Source of the DNA: Falsibacillus pallidus
GTDB taxonomy: Bacteria > Bacillota > Bacilli > Bacillales > DSM-25281
Assembly (NCBI RefSeq): GCF_003350505.1
Contig: NZ_QQAY01000001.1
Coordinates: 310,001 to 374,000 of the forward strand
Reading direction: 5' to 3'
DNA: 64,000 nucleotides
Positions within the stretch are counted from its first letter, which is position 1, and each line of letters opens with the position of its first letter. The notes below the pieces were generated by a model. It saw only the letters and a list, made by a program, of their open reading frames with translations, did no database searches and was not told the origin of the DNA. Positions 25,726-33,943 of this stretch are shown here, one piece after another. Position numbers and translations under genes: made by a program.

Positions 25726-26508
25726 ATGAAGCTTAAAATAGCCTGTCTACAAATCGATATAGCCTTTGGCAATCCAGCACAAAACGTTAAGAATGCTAAG
25801 AAGTGGATCGAGAAAGCAGCTGAACAAAAATGTGATTTAATTGTCTTGCCAGAATTATGGATGACCGGCTATGACCTTGGACGGCTCGATGAAATCGGCG
25901 ACCCTGAAGGAAATGATCTCGCCGGATTCATCAGCGAGAAAGCAAAGGAACACCACTTCGATATCATCGGAGGCTCTACAGCCAAGGAGACTGAGGAGGG
26001 TCATTTCAACACCATGTTCATTTCCGATCGGAATGGAGACATCATAAAACAATACAGTAAACTCCATTTATTTAAACTGATGGATGAGCATAAGCATCTG
26101 GTCGGCGGGAAATCAGATGGACTCTTCACTCTCTATGATGAAATCTTTGCTGGGTTTATCTGCTATGATATTCGTTTTCCCGAGTGGATACGCAAACACG
26201 CCATGGAGGGGGCAAAAGCTTTATTTGTCTCAGCGGAATGGCCACTAGCCAGAGCCGCACATTGGAAAACCCTGTTGACTGCGCGGGCAATTGAAAATCA
26301 ATGCTTCGTCATTGCCTGCAACAGGTGCGGTGACGACCCAAATAATAAATTTGCCGGCCAATCTTTGATCATCGACCCTTGGGGAGAAATAGTGGCAGAA
26401 GGTTCACAAGAAGAAGAGCTTGTCATAGCAGAAATCGACTTGTCCCTTGTAGAAAAAGTAAGAAAGCAAATACCAATCTTCGAGGACCGTCTGCCTGAGT
26501 TTTATTAA
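25726..26508 (+). CDS. mtnU: Carbon-nitrogen hydrolase MtnU (omega-amidase type)
   Basis: 260-residue nitrilase-superfamily protein with the Glu-Lys-Cys triad (ELWMTGY; YSKLHLF; FICYDIRFPEW). In methionine salvage it is thought to hydrolyse 2-oxoglutaramate made when MtnE uses glutamine as amino donor, which fits its position divergent from mtnE. Ribosome site AAAGGGG. Confidence 0.92.
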   Translation: MKLKIACLQIDIAFGNPAQNVKNAKKWIEKAAEQKCDLIVLPELWMTGYDLGRLDEIGDPEGNDLAGFISEKAKEHHFDIIGGSTAKETEEGHFNTMFISDRNGDIIKQYSKLHLFKLMDEHKHLVGGKSDGLFTLYDEIFAGFICYDIRFPEWIRKHAMEGAKALFVSAEWPLARAAHWKTLLTARAIENQCFVIACNRCGDDPNNKFAGQSLIIDPWGEIVAEGSQEEELVIAEIDLSLVEKVRKQIPIFEDRLPEFY

Positions 26509-26539
26509 AAATAGTTGTTTGAAATTTTTCAAAATTTTA

Positions 26540-26569
26540 TTGACAAAGGGATTTTTTTCTTGTTATGAT
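26540..26569 (+). promoter_or_regulatory. SigA-type promoter of mtnKA
   Basis: TTGACA (26540-26545), 18 bases, TATGAT (26564-26569), 50 bases before the SAM-I aptamer. Confidence 0.85.
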
Positions 26570-26618
26570 TCTCAGCAAGCGATTATTTTCAGTAATTTTT
26601 AACAATTCCATACTTTTA

Positions 26619-26783
26619 CTCTTATCAAGAGCTGGCTGAGGGATTTGGCCCTATGAAGCCCAGCAACCGACCGTAATTCCGTTGTAAAACGGGGCGCAAT
26701 TAATTATTTGCGCCGGATATTTTTCCGCAAGGCACGGTGCTAATTCCAACAGAAAGACGATTCTTTCTGGCAGATAAGAGGTG
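26619..26783 (+). promoter_or_regulatory. SAM-I (S-box) riboswitch aptamer upstream of mtnKA
   Basis: CTCTTATCAAGAG, ATGAAGCCCAGCAACC, CACGGTGCTAATTCC and CAGATAAGAG are the conserved S-box blocks. With its promoter and terminator it occupies the 360-base gap between mtnU and mtnK. Longer than the mtnW aptamer because of an extended internal arm (26688-26735). Confidence 0.96.
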
Positions 26784-26798
26784 CGAAGCTTATTCTTC

Positions 26799-26828
26799 AA
26801 GCCTCTTTCACAAGAAAGAGGCTTTTTC
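26799..26828 (+). terminator. Riboswitch terminator of mtnKA
   Basis: AAGCCTCTTTC and GAAAGAGGCTT stem followed by TTTTC; the off-state hairpin of the SAM-I switch. Confidence 0.95.
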
Positions 26829-26868
26829 ATTTTTATGGAAGGCCTCAAAAAAATTGGAGGTCATGACA

Positions 26869-28080
26869 GTGGCAATATCTAAAACTAAAATTTATGAACC
26901 GTTGACTACAAGCAGAGCAATCAACTTATTAAAAGAATTGGATTTTTTCAAAAAAGACAGCATTCTCACTTGCAATGAAATCGGGGATGGCAACCTGAAC
27001 CTCGTTTTTCAGGTGACAGAACCACAAAGTGGAAAAAGCTGCATCATCAAACAAGCCCTGCCTTATGCAAAAGTGGTGGGAGAAAGCTGGCCTCTGACAC
27101 TTAATCGAGCGAAAATCGAAGCAGATGCATTGAAATTGTATAAAGAACATGTCCCTCAATTCGTTCCGGAAATTTATTATACAAATGATGACCTCGCCAT
27201 TACCGTAATGGAAGATCTATCATCATTGAAAATAACTAGAAAAGGATTGATAGCCGGAGAAGAATACCCGCATCTTCCAGAGCACCTCGGAGAATTCTTA
27301 GCCAAGACATTATTCTACACTTCTGATTTTTATCTTGAACCGCCTGCGAAGAAAATCCTGGCTCAAAAGTTTTCTAATCCTGAGCTCTGTAAAATATCAG
27401 AAGACTTGGTATTTACAGATCCATTCTTCAACAGTGACACAAATGACTTCGAACCTGAACTATATGATGATGTTCAGACTCTATGGAATGATTTTACACT
27501 GAAGCTTGAAGCGGCAAAACTCAAGAAATGTTTCCTTACTGAAAGTGAAGCACTTATCCATGGTGATCTGCATACTGGCAGCATTTTCACCGATCAGTAC
27601 ACGACGAAAGTAATCGACCCAGAATTTGCTTTCTTCGGTCCCATCGGATTTGATATCGGACAGTTTTTTGCCAATCTAATTTTCCAGCTTCTTTCTAATC
27701 CAAAAGATAAAGAAAGATTGATTTCAGGGTATATTGTGGATGCATGGAATACATTTGAAAAGACATATTCTGATCTTTGGAGAAAAGAAAGCAGAGAAAA
27801 ATATACAGAAGTAGAGGGTTACCTGGATTTCGTTCTTAAGAAAATATTCCAGGATGCCATCGGTTTCGCTGGATGTGAATTGATCAGAAGAACCATTGGC
27901 TTAGCCCATGTCGAAGATCTGGATGGTATTTTCGATAATGACCTTCGTATCAATGCGAAAAAAGCGAGTCTGCAATTAGGCAGGGCGTTTATCAAAACAA
28001 GGGGACATCATATAGGGCCAGAGTCCATTCTTCCCCTTCTTTCAGAAACTGCCGCATATGCGGCAATTAATAAGGAGTAG
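26869..28080 (+). CDS. mtnK: S-methyl-5-thioribose kinase
   Basis: 403-residue kinase that phosphorylates methylthioribose, the entry step of salvage. Kinase-like fold: LIHGDLHTGSI (catalytic loop) and VIDPEFAFFGPIGFD (metal loop). GTG at 26869 sits 8 bases after GGAGG and aligns with the family N-terminus (MAISKTKIYEPL). ATG at 26863 is too near the ribosome site. Operon mtnKA with a 6-base gap. Confidence 0.95.
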   Translation: MAISKTKIYEPLTTSRAINLLKELDFFKKDSILTCNEIGDGNLNLVFQVTEPQSGKSCIIKQALPYAKVVGESWPLTLNRAKIEADALKLYKEHVPQFVPEIYYTNDDLAITVMEDLSSLKITRKGLIAGEEYPHLPEHLGEFLAKTLFYTSDFYLEPPAKKILAQKFSNPELCKISEDLVFTDPFFNSDTNDFEPELYDDVQTLWNDFTLKLEAAKLKKCFLTESEALIHGDLHTGSIFTDQYTTKVIDPEFAFFGPIGFDIGQFFANLIFQLLSNPKDKERLISGYIVDAWNTFEKTYSDLWRKESREKYTEVEGYLDFVLKKIFQDAIGFAGCELIRRTIGLAHVEDLDGIFDNDLRINAKKASLQLGRAFIKTRGHHIGPESILPLLSETAAYAAINKE

Positions 28081-28086
28081 ACAATC

Positions 28087-29148
28087 ATGAATGCAAATAC
28101 ATCGTTCCACATCCCAACTTCAATTCAATGGCAGGATAATAGACTTTCTATCCTTAATCAGCAGGAGCTTCCACATAAAGAGGAATATCTGGATCTCTTT
28201 GAGATAGAGGATGTGTTTGAAGCCATTTTGACACTAAAAGTGAGAGGCGCGCCTGCCATAGGAATCGCTGGGGCATTCGGACTGGCAATGGCTGCCTTAA
28301 AATATGAAACTGATGAATTAGGAGTCTTCTTCAGTCAATTGGAAAGAGACAAAGAATATTTACTTTCAAGCAGGCCCACTGCCGTGAATTTATCCTGGGC
28401 TCTCGAAAGGCTCTATCACCTTGCTCTCCAATCGAGCAGTGTCAATGAAGCAAAGACCGAATTACTGCATGAAGCCATCAAAATCCAGGCAGAAGACGAG
28501 GATATGTGCCGGAAAATTGGAGAGAATGCTCTTACATTGCTTGATCCTTCCCATCCGGTGATGACGATATGCAATGCCGGGTCGATTGCCACGGCAAAAT
28601 ACGGGACGGCTCTGGCGCCTTTCCATATTGCTATGGAGAAAGGTAAGCAATTCAAAGTGTTCGCCTGTGAAACAAGGCCTCTTCTCCAAGGTGCAAGGCT
28701 TACGGTATGGGAGCTGCTAAAGTCAGGCGTGGATGCCACATTGATCACAGACAGCATGGCTGCTTATACCATTCAGGAAAAAAATATAAAAGCCATCATT
28801 GTCGGTGCAGACAGAATTGCCCGCAATGGAGACACTGCCAATAAAATTGGCACATTTGGACTCGCCTTGCTTGCTCAAGCATTCCAAATACCATTTTACG
28901 TGGCCGCTCCCTCTTCAACTTTTGATCTAAGCATCGAAACAGGAAAAGAGATTCCGATTGAAGAGAGAAAGGCAGAGGAAATTACTCATTTCAGCGGTAT
29001 TCCTTCTGCCCCTGCCGATGCGAGGGTGTTTAACCCCGCTTTTGATGTCACTCCCGGCCATTTGATCACAGCCATTATTACAGAGAATGGGATATTGAAG
29101 CCTGATTATAAGGATTCAATTTCACAACTGTTTTCAGAACTTCAATAA
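28087..29148 (+). CDS. mtnA: S-methyl-5-thioribose-1-phosphate isomerase
   Basis: 353-residue aldose-ketose isomerase related to eIF2B. Motifs [33 protein letters not shown] (with the catalytic Cys region) and [17 protein letters not shown]. Ribosome site AAGGAG. Second gene of mtnKA, followed by a terminator. Confidence 0.97.
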   Translation: MNANTSFHIPTSIQWQDNRLSILNQQELPHKEEYLDLFEIEDVFEAILTLKVRGAPAIGIAGAFGLAMAALKYETDELGVFFSQLERDKEYLLSSRPTAVNLSWALERLYHLALQSSSVNEAKTELLHEAIKIQAEDEDMCRKIGENALTLLDPSHPVMTICNAGSIATAKYGTALAPFHIAMEKGKQFKVFACETRPLLQGARLTVWELLKSGVDATLITDSMAAYTIQEKNIKAIIVGADRIARNGDTANKIGTFGLALLAQAFQIPFYVAAPSSTFDLSIETGKEIPIEERKAEEITHFSGIPSAPADARVFNPAFDVTPGHLITAIITENGILKPDYKDSISQLFSELQ

Positions 29149-29154
29149 TCAGAA

Positions 29155-29192
29155 AACCATGCCAGAACTTGTCTGGTATGGTTCTTTTGTTT
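29155..29192 (+). terminator. Terminator of mtnKA
   Basis: AACCATgCCAGA and TCTGGtATGGTT form the stem, followed by CTTTTG. Confidence 0.85.
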
Positions 29193-29206
29193 CTTAATTA
29201 TTCTCT

Positions 29207-29680
29207 CTATCGATTAATATCCTTTTGAAAACAATAGATTGCTTTCCCATTCAGCATCTTTTCGTCGTATGGGGAAAATCCGATCGACTTCCAAAATCCG
29301 CATGCTTTCTTATTTCCCTCAATGACACCTAATCTGATTACATTGAAGTTCCTCTTCTTCAGCTGCTTCTCAAATTCAATGTAGACTTCTTTTCCAAGCC
29401 CATTTGCTTGAACGGAACGATGCATGACTAGTAGACCGAGCCATGGCATTTGATCATTCAGATTCAATGGGCAGAAATCTATGACGCCAAGCGCTTTTCC
29501 ATCGATTTTTACCAAATATCTCTCCGTTTTCAGCTTCTTACTTTCTTCATATTCCTTTTGAATATCATCCTCTGATAATACTTCTCTGCCATTGACAAGT
29601 AAATTATAGGCGGGATTGGAATTCATGATTCCTAATTCTATTTCCCTTTGCTCCCAATGGTTGTCGATAAATTCTATCAT
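29207..29680 (-). CDS. GNAT-family N-acetyltransferase
   Basis: 157 residues. The acetyl-CoA loop region WLGLLVMHRSVQANGLGKEVY and the C-terminal NKKACGFWKSIGF are GNAT hallmarks. Acceptor unknown. ATG at 29680 overlaps the arsR stop (ATGA), so it is translated with and controlled by the upstream ArsR gene. An earlier GTG lacks support. Confidence 0.88.
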   Translation of the reverse strand: MIEFIDNHWEQREIELGIMNSNPAYNLLVNGREVLSEDDIQKEYEESKKLKTERYLVKIDGKALGVIDFCPLNLNDQMPWLGLLVMHRSVQANGLGKEVYIEFEKQLKKRNFNVIRLGVIEGNKKACGFWKSIGFSPYDEKMLNGKAIYCFQKDINR

Positions 29681-30264
29681 CCCTCTGTCTTTGCCCACAT
29701 TTCCGTTGGGTTTAACTCATAGATTCCGTTTTCACGGTACATGTAATGATTGATGATGAATTCCCTTCGGATTGTTGCGAAGTCTTCATGAAACTTTTTA
29801 ATATATTCATTGATTTCTTTTTCGGGATATTTTCTCCCTTTTTCAAGTCCGCTTACAATATGTTCAAAGACATATAATTTCTTTTTCCTTTGTGCCGGTA
29901 TGGACTTCAGCTTTCCATCTTTGGTAAAGAAGTTATTAATGACTGCCTGCTTTTCTTTCAATAACTTATCCATCGGTTCCTCTTCCCCCTTATCCTCAAG
30001 ACAATAAGTCAATAATGCATTTGAGTGCTGCTTCAATAATTTTTGATTCAATTGGTAATAGATCGTATTCTTATCCCTGCGTTGATAGACGAGGCTAATA
30101 TCCCTCAGTTTGCTCAAGTGATGTGAAATCGTAGGAGGGGTAAGCCCCAGCTTTCCTGCAATTGCCTGGCCGTGGAGCGGTCCTTGTGCAAGAAGACTTA
30201 TAATCCTTATCCTTGTCGGATCCCCCATAGCTTTATGGAAGGAAACTATTTTATCCAGCTGCAT
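29677..30264 (-). CDS. ArsR-family regulator with C-terminal DUF2087 domain
   Basis: 195 residues. The N-terminal winged helix (HKAMGDPTRIRIISLLAQG...LTPPTISHHLSKLRDISLVYQRRD) is ArsR type. The C-terminal half (KDGKLKSIPAQRKKKLYVFE...KFHEDFATIRREFIINHYM) matches DUF2087. No Cys-based metal site is visible in the recognition-helix region. Signal unknown. It begins an operon with a GNAT acetyltransferase. Two 12-bp palindromes overlap its promoter, so it is probably autorepressed. Confidence 0.9.
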   Translation of the reverse strand: MQLDKIVSFHKAMGDPTRIRIISLLAQGPLHGQAIAGKLGLTPPTISHHLSKLRDISLVYQRRDKNTIYYQLNQKLLKQHSNALLTYCLEDKGEEEPMDKLLKEKQAVINNFFTKDGKLKSIPAQRKKKLYVFEHIVSGLEKGRKYPEKEINEYIKKFHEDFATIRREFIINHYMYRENGIYELNPTEMWAKTEG

Positions 30265-30286
30265 TTCAAAATCAACACCTTTTTAA

Positions 30287-30326
30287 ATGATCATCTAATT
30301 AGATGTTAATCTAATTAGATGATCAT
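30287..30326 (-). promoter_or_regulatory. Tandem palindromic operator of the ArsR gene
   Basis: ATCTAATTAGAT occurs twice (30293-30304 and 30309-30320). It lies inside an 18-bp perfect inverted repeat (30287-30304 against 30309-30326) with spacer GTTA. Confidence 0.8.
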
Positions 30327-30331
30327 GTCAA
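30303..30331 (-). promoter_or_regulatory. Promoter of arsR-GNAT operon
   Basis: On the minus strand TTGACA (30326-30331), 17 bases, TAACAT (30303-30308). One palindrome fills the spacer, the other covers the start-site region. Confidence 0.8.
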
Positions 30332-30384
30332 TCAATTCCAAAAAAAAAATCCTGATATAGTATCAGGAAAAACAATGGCCCTCA

Positions 30385-32586
30385 TTATGTAGTTGGAAGC
30401 GTGATATGAAAGGTCGTCCCTTTCCCCAATGCACTTTTTACCTCCACATGGCCTTTATGTTCTTTGATGATTTTAAAGCTGACCATCAATCCCAAACCAG
30501 TCCCCCTATCCTTTGTCGTGTAGAATGGTTCGCCAAGCTTCCTGATCTTATCGTGTGGAATGCCCGAACCTTCATCCTGAATGGAAATCTTGATAGCATC
30601 CTGATCTGCTTTGTTCATGTGGATTGTAATCGTACCACCTTTTGGCATGACCTCAATCGCATTTTTTATGATGTTGATAAATACCTGTTTGAGCTGGTTC
30701 GGCTCACAGAAGATTGACGGAAGATCTTCTTCAAGGTGTACTTCGAATTCCACCCCATGCATCAATGCCTGTGCATTCAGGAGCTCGATTGTGTCTGTCA
30801 TGATTTTTCTCACATCATATTCGAGATAATGAATTGCCTGCGGTTTAGCCAGGACCAGGAACTCAGTGATAATGGATTCAATCCGCTTCAGCTCTGAAGA
30901 AATGACATTGAAATACATTTCTTGGCCGCCATCTGTTTTTTCCATGCTGTTTTCCAGTAGTTGAATGAATCCCTTCAATGCGGTCATTGGGTTTCTGATT
31001 TCATGTGCAATTCCTGCAGCAAGCTCTCCAACAACGTTCAAGGTATCTGATTTTCTCAGTTGTTCTTCCATCTCCATTTTCTCTGTGACATCCCTGATCA
31101 CCGTTAAGTTCATATTTGTCAGCAGATTACATTTCGTGGAGATTTCTAAATGTTTCAAATTAGCATCTGGATCTTTGTAAATAAACATCTGATTGGCCTT
31201 CCCGTACTTGGCCAATTTTTTCATATGTGAACGAAATTCCTTTTTTGTCTCCTCGTTTTCATTAATGAGCTCGCGGATATCCATGTCTTTATGAAAACTC
31301 TTTGAACAATTCAATATGGTTTGGGCTACTGGGTTCATATCAATCAATTTATAATTTTGGTCCCAAAGAAGCATTCCATCCAAAGTGCCCTCGAATACCT
31401 TCCTGAATTTCGTCTCGCTTTCCCTTAAGTCCTTTTCCATCTGATAGCGTTCACTGACATTCCTGAAAATCGTAATGTTGTATCCATCAATGGGATGCAT
31501 CCTTGCAGTGAACTCCAGATGTTTGAGCTGTCCATTAGGCATTAAAAAGAGCAATTCATCCCTTATGGATCCAATTTCCTGGAATTCTTTCATGACCTTA
31601 TAAAACTTATTGTCTTTTTCATATAAGAAATCGCATAGAATCGATCCTATAATTTCTTGTTCGGTACACTCAAATATTGAAAGAGCCGCCTTATTCACCC
31701 TCATGATTTTTCCGTCTTGATCCCAGAAGACAATGGCATCAATGGTTTCTTCAAACAAATCCTCAAATTGCTCTTCGCTTCTTTTCAATTTGATTTCCAT
31801 TTGTCTTTTCTCTGTGATATCCCGTAAAATCGCCATGTGCAGCCCCTGGAATATATTCGGGCTTACATTGAACTCCATAACTGAGAGTCCGCTGCCATGG
31901 ATAATGGGGATTTCTCCCCTGACTTTCTTGTTCTGCTCAATATATCCATTGATTTTCTCCATCTTCTGATGAAAGCCTTCAGGAATGAATTTCAGTACTT
32001 TTTGACCAAGTATTTGATCCCGCCCGAGATTCACCTTTTTACAAAAGACAGGATTCACATTAATAATCGTCCCGTTATTTTTAAAAATGATGATGCTGTC
32101 AGCTGCCTGAGTGAAGATATTGTAAAGCATTTGCTGGTTCCTCTGGTCTTCACGTTCGATTTCTTTTTCTTTTGAAATATCGCATAAGTGAAAGATATCC
32201 CAGCCATTATCCCTGTCCCGATATACTTTCAGCTTGATATGAATCTTGGCCCCGCAGGACCTTGTAAGCAAAACTTCATCCTCCACATAGCCCTGTTCAG
32301 ATAATTGGTCAACATGGTATTTTTTAATGATGGAGGGAATCGCATTAAAATAAAATTCGATATTCCTTTCCATAATATAGTTAGACTCTTCATTCAGCAG
32401 CCTTTCCGCACACTGATTGATAAATTGAATATTTCCCTCTGAGTCAGTGACTATCACTGCATCGCTTACAGTCGATGAAATGGATTGAAACAATATTTGA
32501 GTCTGGTCTTTCAGCTTGTCAGACCCAATCCAATTATTTTTATGGAATTGGACAAGCGGGCTGCTGCTGTTCAATGAGTTTGACAC
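30385..32586 (-). CDS. kinE: Multi-PAS cytoplasmic histidine kinase KinE-like
   Basis: 733 residues, no membrane helix. Four consecutive PAS-type domains (about 35-145, 150-265, 270-390 and 395-510) are linked by short helices ending in DIT/DVTEK-type motifs. Then a HisKA domain with His528 in GIAHEIRNPMTALKG and a HATPase (NIIKNAIE, DEGSGIP, RGTGLGLMV). In B. subtilis KinE lies beside ykrP and near mtnA as here and feeds the sporulation phosphorelay. GTG at 32586 has AAGGAGG 8 bases upstream; the earlier ATG has none. Confidence 0.88.
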   Translation of the reverse strand: MSNSLNSSSPLVQFHKNNWIGSDKLKDQTQILFQSISSTVSDAVIVTDSEGNIQFINQCAERLLNEESNYIMERNIEFYFNAIPSIIKKYHVDQLSEQGYVEDEVLLTRSCGAKIHIKLKVYRDRDNGWDIFHLCDISKEKEIEREDQRNQQMLYNIFTQAADSIIIFKNNGTIINVNPVFCKKVNLGRDQILGQKVLKFIPEGFHQKMEKINGYIEQNKKVRGEIPIIHGSGLSVMEFNVSPNIFQGLHMAILRDITEKRQMEIKLKRSEEQFEDLFEETIDAIVFWDQDGKIMRVNKAALSIFECTEQEIIGSILCDFLYEKDNKFYKVMKEFQEIGSIRDELLFLMPNGQLKHLEFTARMHPIDGYNITIFRNVSERYQMEKDLRESETKFRKVFEGTLDGMLLWDQNYKLIDMNPVAQTILNCSKSFHKDMDIRELINENEETKKEFRSHMKKLAKYGKANQMFIYKDPDANLKHLEISTKCNLLTNMNLTVIRDVTEKMEMEEQLRKSDTLNVVGELAAGIAHEIRNPMTALKGFIQLLENSMEKTDGGQEMYFNVISSELKRIESIITEFLVLAKPQAIHYLEYDVRKIMTDTIELLNAQALMHGVEFEVHLEEDLPSIFCEPNQLKQVFINIIKNAIEVMPKGGTITIHMNKADQDAIKISIQDEGSGIPHDKIRKLGEPFYTTKDRGTGLGLMVSFKIIKEHKGHVEVKSALGKGTTFHITLPTT

Positions 32587-32625
32587 GTATGTATCCTCCT
32601 TTTGATGCTCGAGAATCATGATCAT

Positions 32626-32647
32626 GGACCAAACATGTCATTGGTCC
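32626..32647. promoter_or_regulatory. Inverted repeat in the kinE/ykrP divergent region
   Basis: GGACCAA (32626-32632) and TTGGTCC (32641-32647), 8-base spacer. Possible operator or leader hairpin of kinE; no matching regulator recognised. Confidence 0.35.
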
Positions 32648-32717
32648 GTTTACGGTTCGTCATTGTGGGTATAATTTACATGACAAAGCTTCAAAATACA
32701 GAATTGATGGTGAAAAT

Positions 32718-33761
32718 ATGGAAAAACGGGACTATTACTTTGATAATGCTAAATTTATCTTAATCCTCTTTGTTGTCTTTGGACATCTTATTCAATCGTA
32801 TATCGATAAAAACTCCATCATTGAAGCGGTATATAAATTTATTTATACATTCCACATGCCCGCTTTCATATTGGTGTCAGGTTACTTTGCAAAAGGCTTC
32901 TATAATAAAGGGTATATTTGGAAACTGACAAAGAAATTGATTTTGCCTTATCTGATCTTCCAAACCATTTATACCGTTTTTTATTACTACCTGTACGATA
33001 AATCCACTTTTGCAGTAGATCCCTTAAATCCTCAGTGGGCACTATGGTTTTTGCTAAGTTTGTTTTGCTGGAACTTGCTATTATTGGCTTTTGCCAAGCT
33101 AAAACCAATTCCTTCATTGGCATTGGCATTTGCCATTGGGCTGTTAGTAGGGTATTTCGACTGGATTTCAAATTATTTAAGCCTTTCACGAACATTCGTA
33201 TTCTTTCCGCTGTTTTTACTTGGCTACTTCATGGATCGAAAAACATTCAGCAGGCTGACAGAAACGAAATCCAAAATATTCACGTCAGTTATTATCCTTA
33301 CGGTATTGGTCAGCATGTATCTCTTCCCAGATTGGAACGAGAAATGGCTGCTTGGTTCAAAGCCATATGATGTGCTCGGTGCAGAAGTTCCCTACAGTGC
33401 TCTGCTGCGTGCAGGAGTTTATATTCTTAACATCGTTATGGTGCTTTGCTTCTTTTCATATGTACCTGATAAGAAATATTTCTTCACAAAATGGGGTAAA
33501 AACACCTTGTATGTCTATTTGCTGCACGGATTCCTCATTAAGACTTTCAGAGAAAGTGACGTTTCCAACCATTATTCATTCGATATCGGCACCTATGTGA
33601 TACTGGCTCTTGTATCCTTCATGCTCTCGATCTTGTTATCAAGCAAGTTCATTACATCCTTGACGCAGCCTGTTATAGAATTGAGAGCAAATAAATGGAA
33701 AAAGTTCAAAGAACGATTTAAAGTAGGCTTCCTTCATTTAAAAAGGATGCTCGGCAACTAA
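32718..33761 (+). CDS. ykrP: Membrane acyltransferase 3 family protein (YkrP-like)
   Basis: 347 residues with about ten hydrophobic helices. The N-terminal KRDYYFDNAKFILILFVVFGHLIQ carries the conserved His of acyltransferase-3 (OafA/YrhL-like) proteins. These move acyl groups onto envelope sugars. B. subtilis ykrP also sits next to kinE. Ribosome site GGTGA; terminator follows. Confidence 0.88.
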   Translation: MEKRDYYFDNAKFILILFVVFGHLIQSYIDKNSIIEAVYKFIYTFHMPAFILVSGYFAKGFYNKGYIWKLTKKLILPYLIFQTIYTVFYYYLYDKSTFAVDPLNPQWALWFLLSLFCWNLLLLAFAKLKPIPSLALAFAIGLLVGYFDWISNYLSLSRTFVFFPLFLLGYFMDRKTFSRLTETKSKIFTSVIILTVLVSMYLFPDWNEKWLLGSKPYDVLGAEVPYSALLRAGVYILNIVMVLCFFSYVPDKKYFFTKWGKNTLYVYLLHGFLIKTFRESDVSNHYSFDIGTYVILALVSFMLSILLSSKFITSLTQPVIELRANKWKKFKERFKVGFLHLKRMLGN

Positions 33762-33771
33762 TAAATCATGA

Positions 33772-33801
33772 AAAAAGACAGCCATCTGGCTGTTTTTTTC
33801 T
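33772..33801 (+). terminator. Terminator of ykrP
   Basis: ACAGCC/GGCTGT stem (33779-33794) with A- and T-runs on either side. Confidence 0.9.
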
Positions 33802-33877
33802 TTTAAGAATAAATTCTAAAAAAAAATGTAAAATCCTGCCTTGCCTATTCAATTTTTTCTGTAAATTCTCCCATCCG

Positions 33878-33906
33878 TTGAGGTTTTTCCCATGCTCAGC
33901 TAAAAT
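33878..33906 (+). promoter_or_regulatory. Promoter of the radical SAM gene
   Basis: TTGAGG (33878-33883), 17 bases, TAAAAT (33901-33906). Confidence 0.6.
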
Positions 33907-33943
33907 AAAGGGATGAATAGATGGAAAAGAGGAATTCGATAAA

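Noticed and set aside
26509-26868. Upstream extension of mtnK through the SAM riboswitch
   Set aside because: The open frame from 26737 runs through the riboswitch terminator. The real start at 26869 follows GGAGG and matches the family N-terminus.
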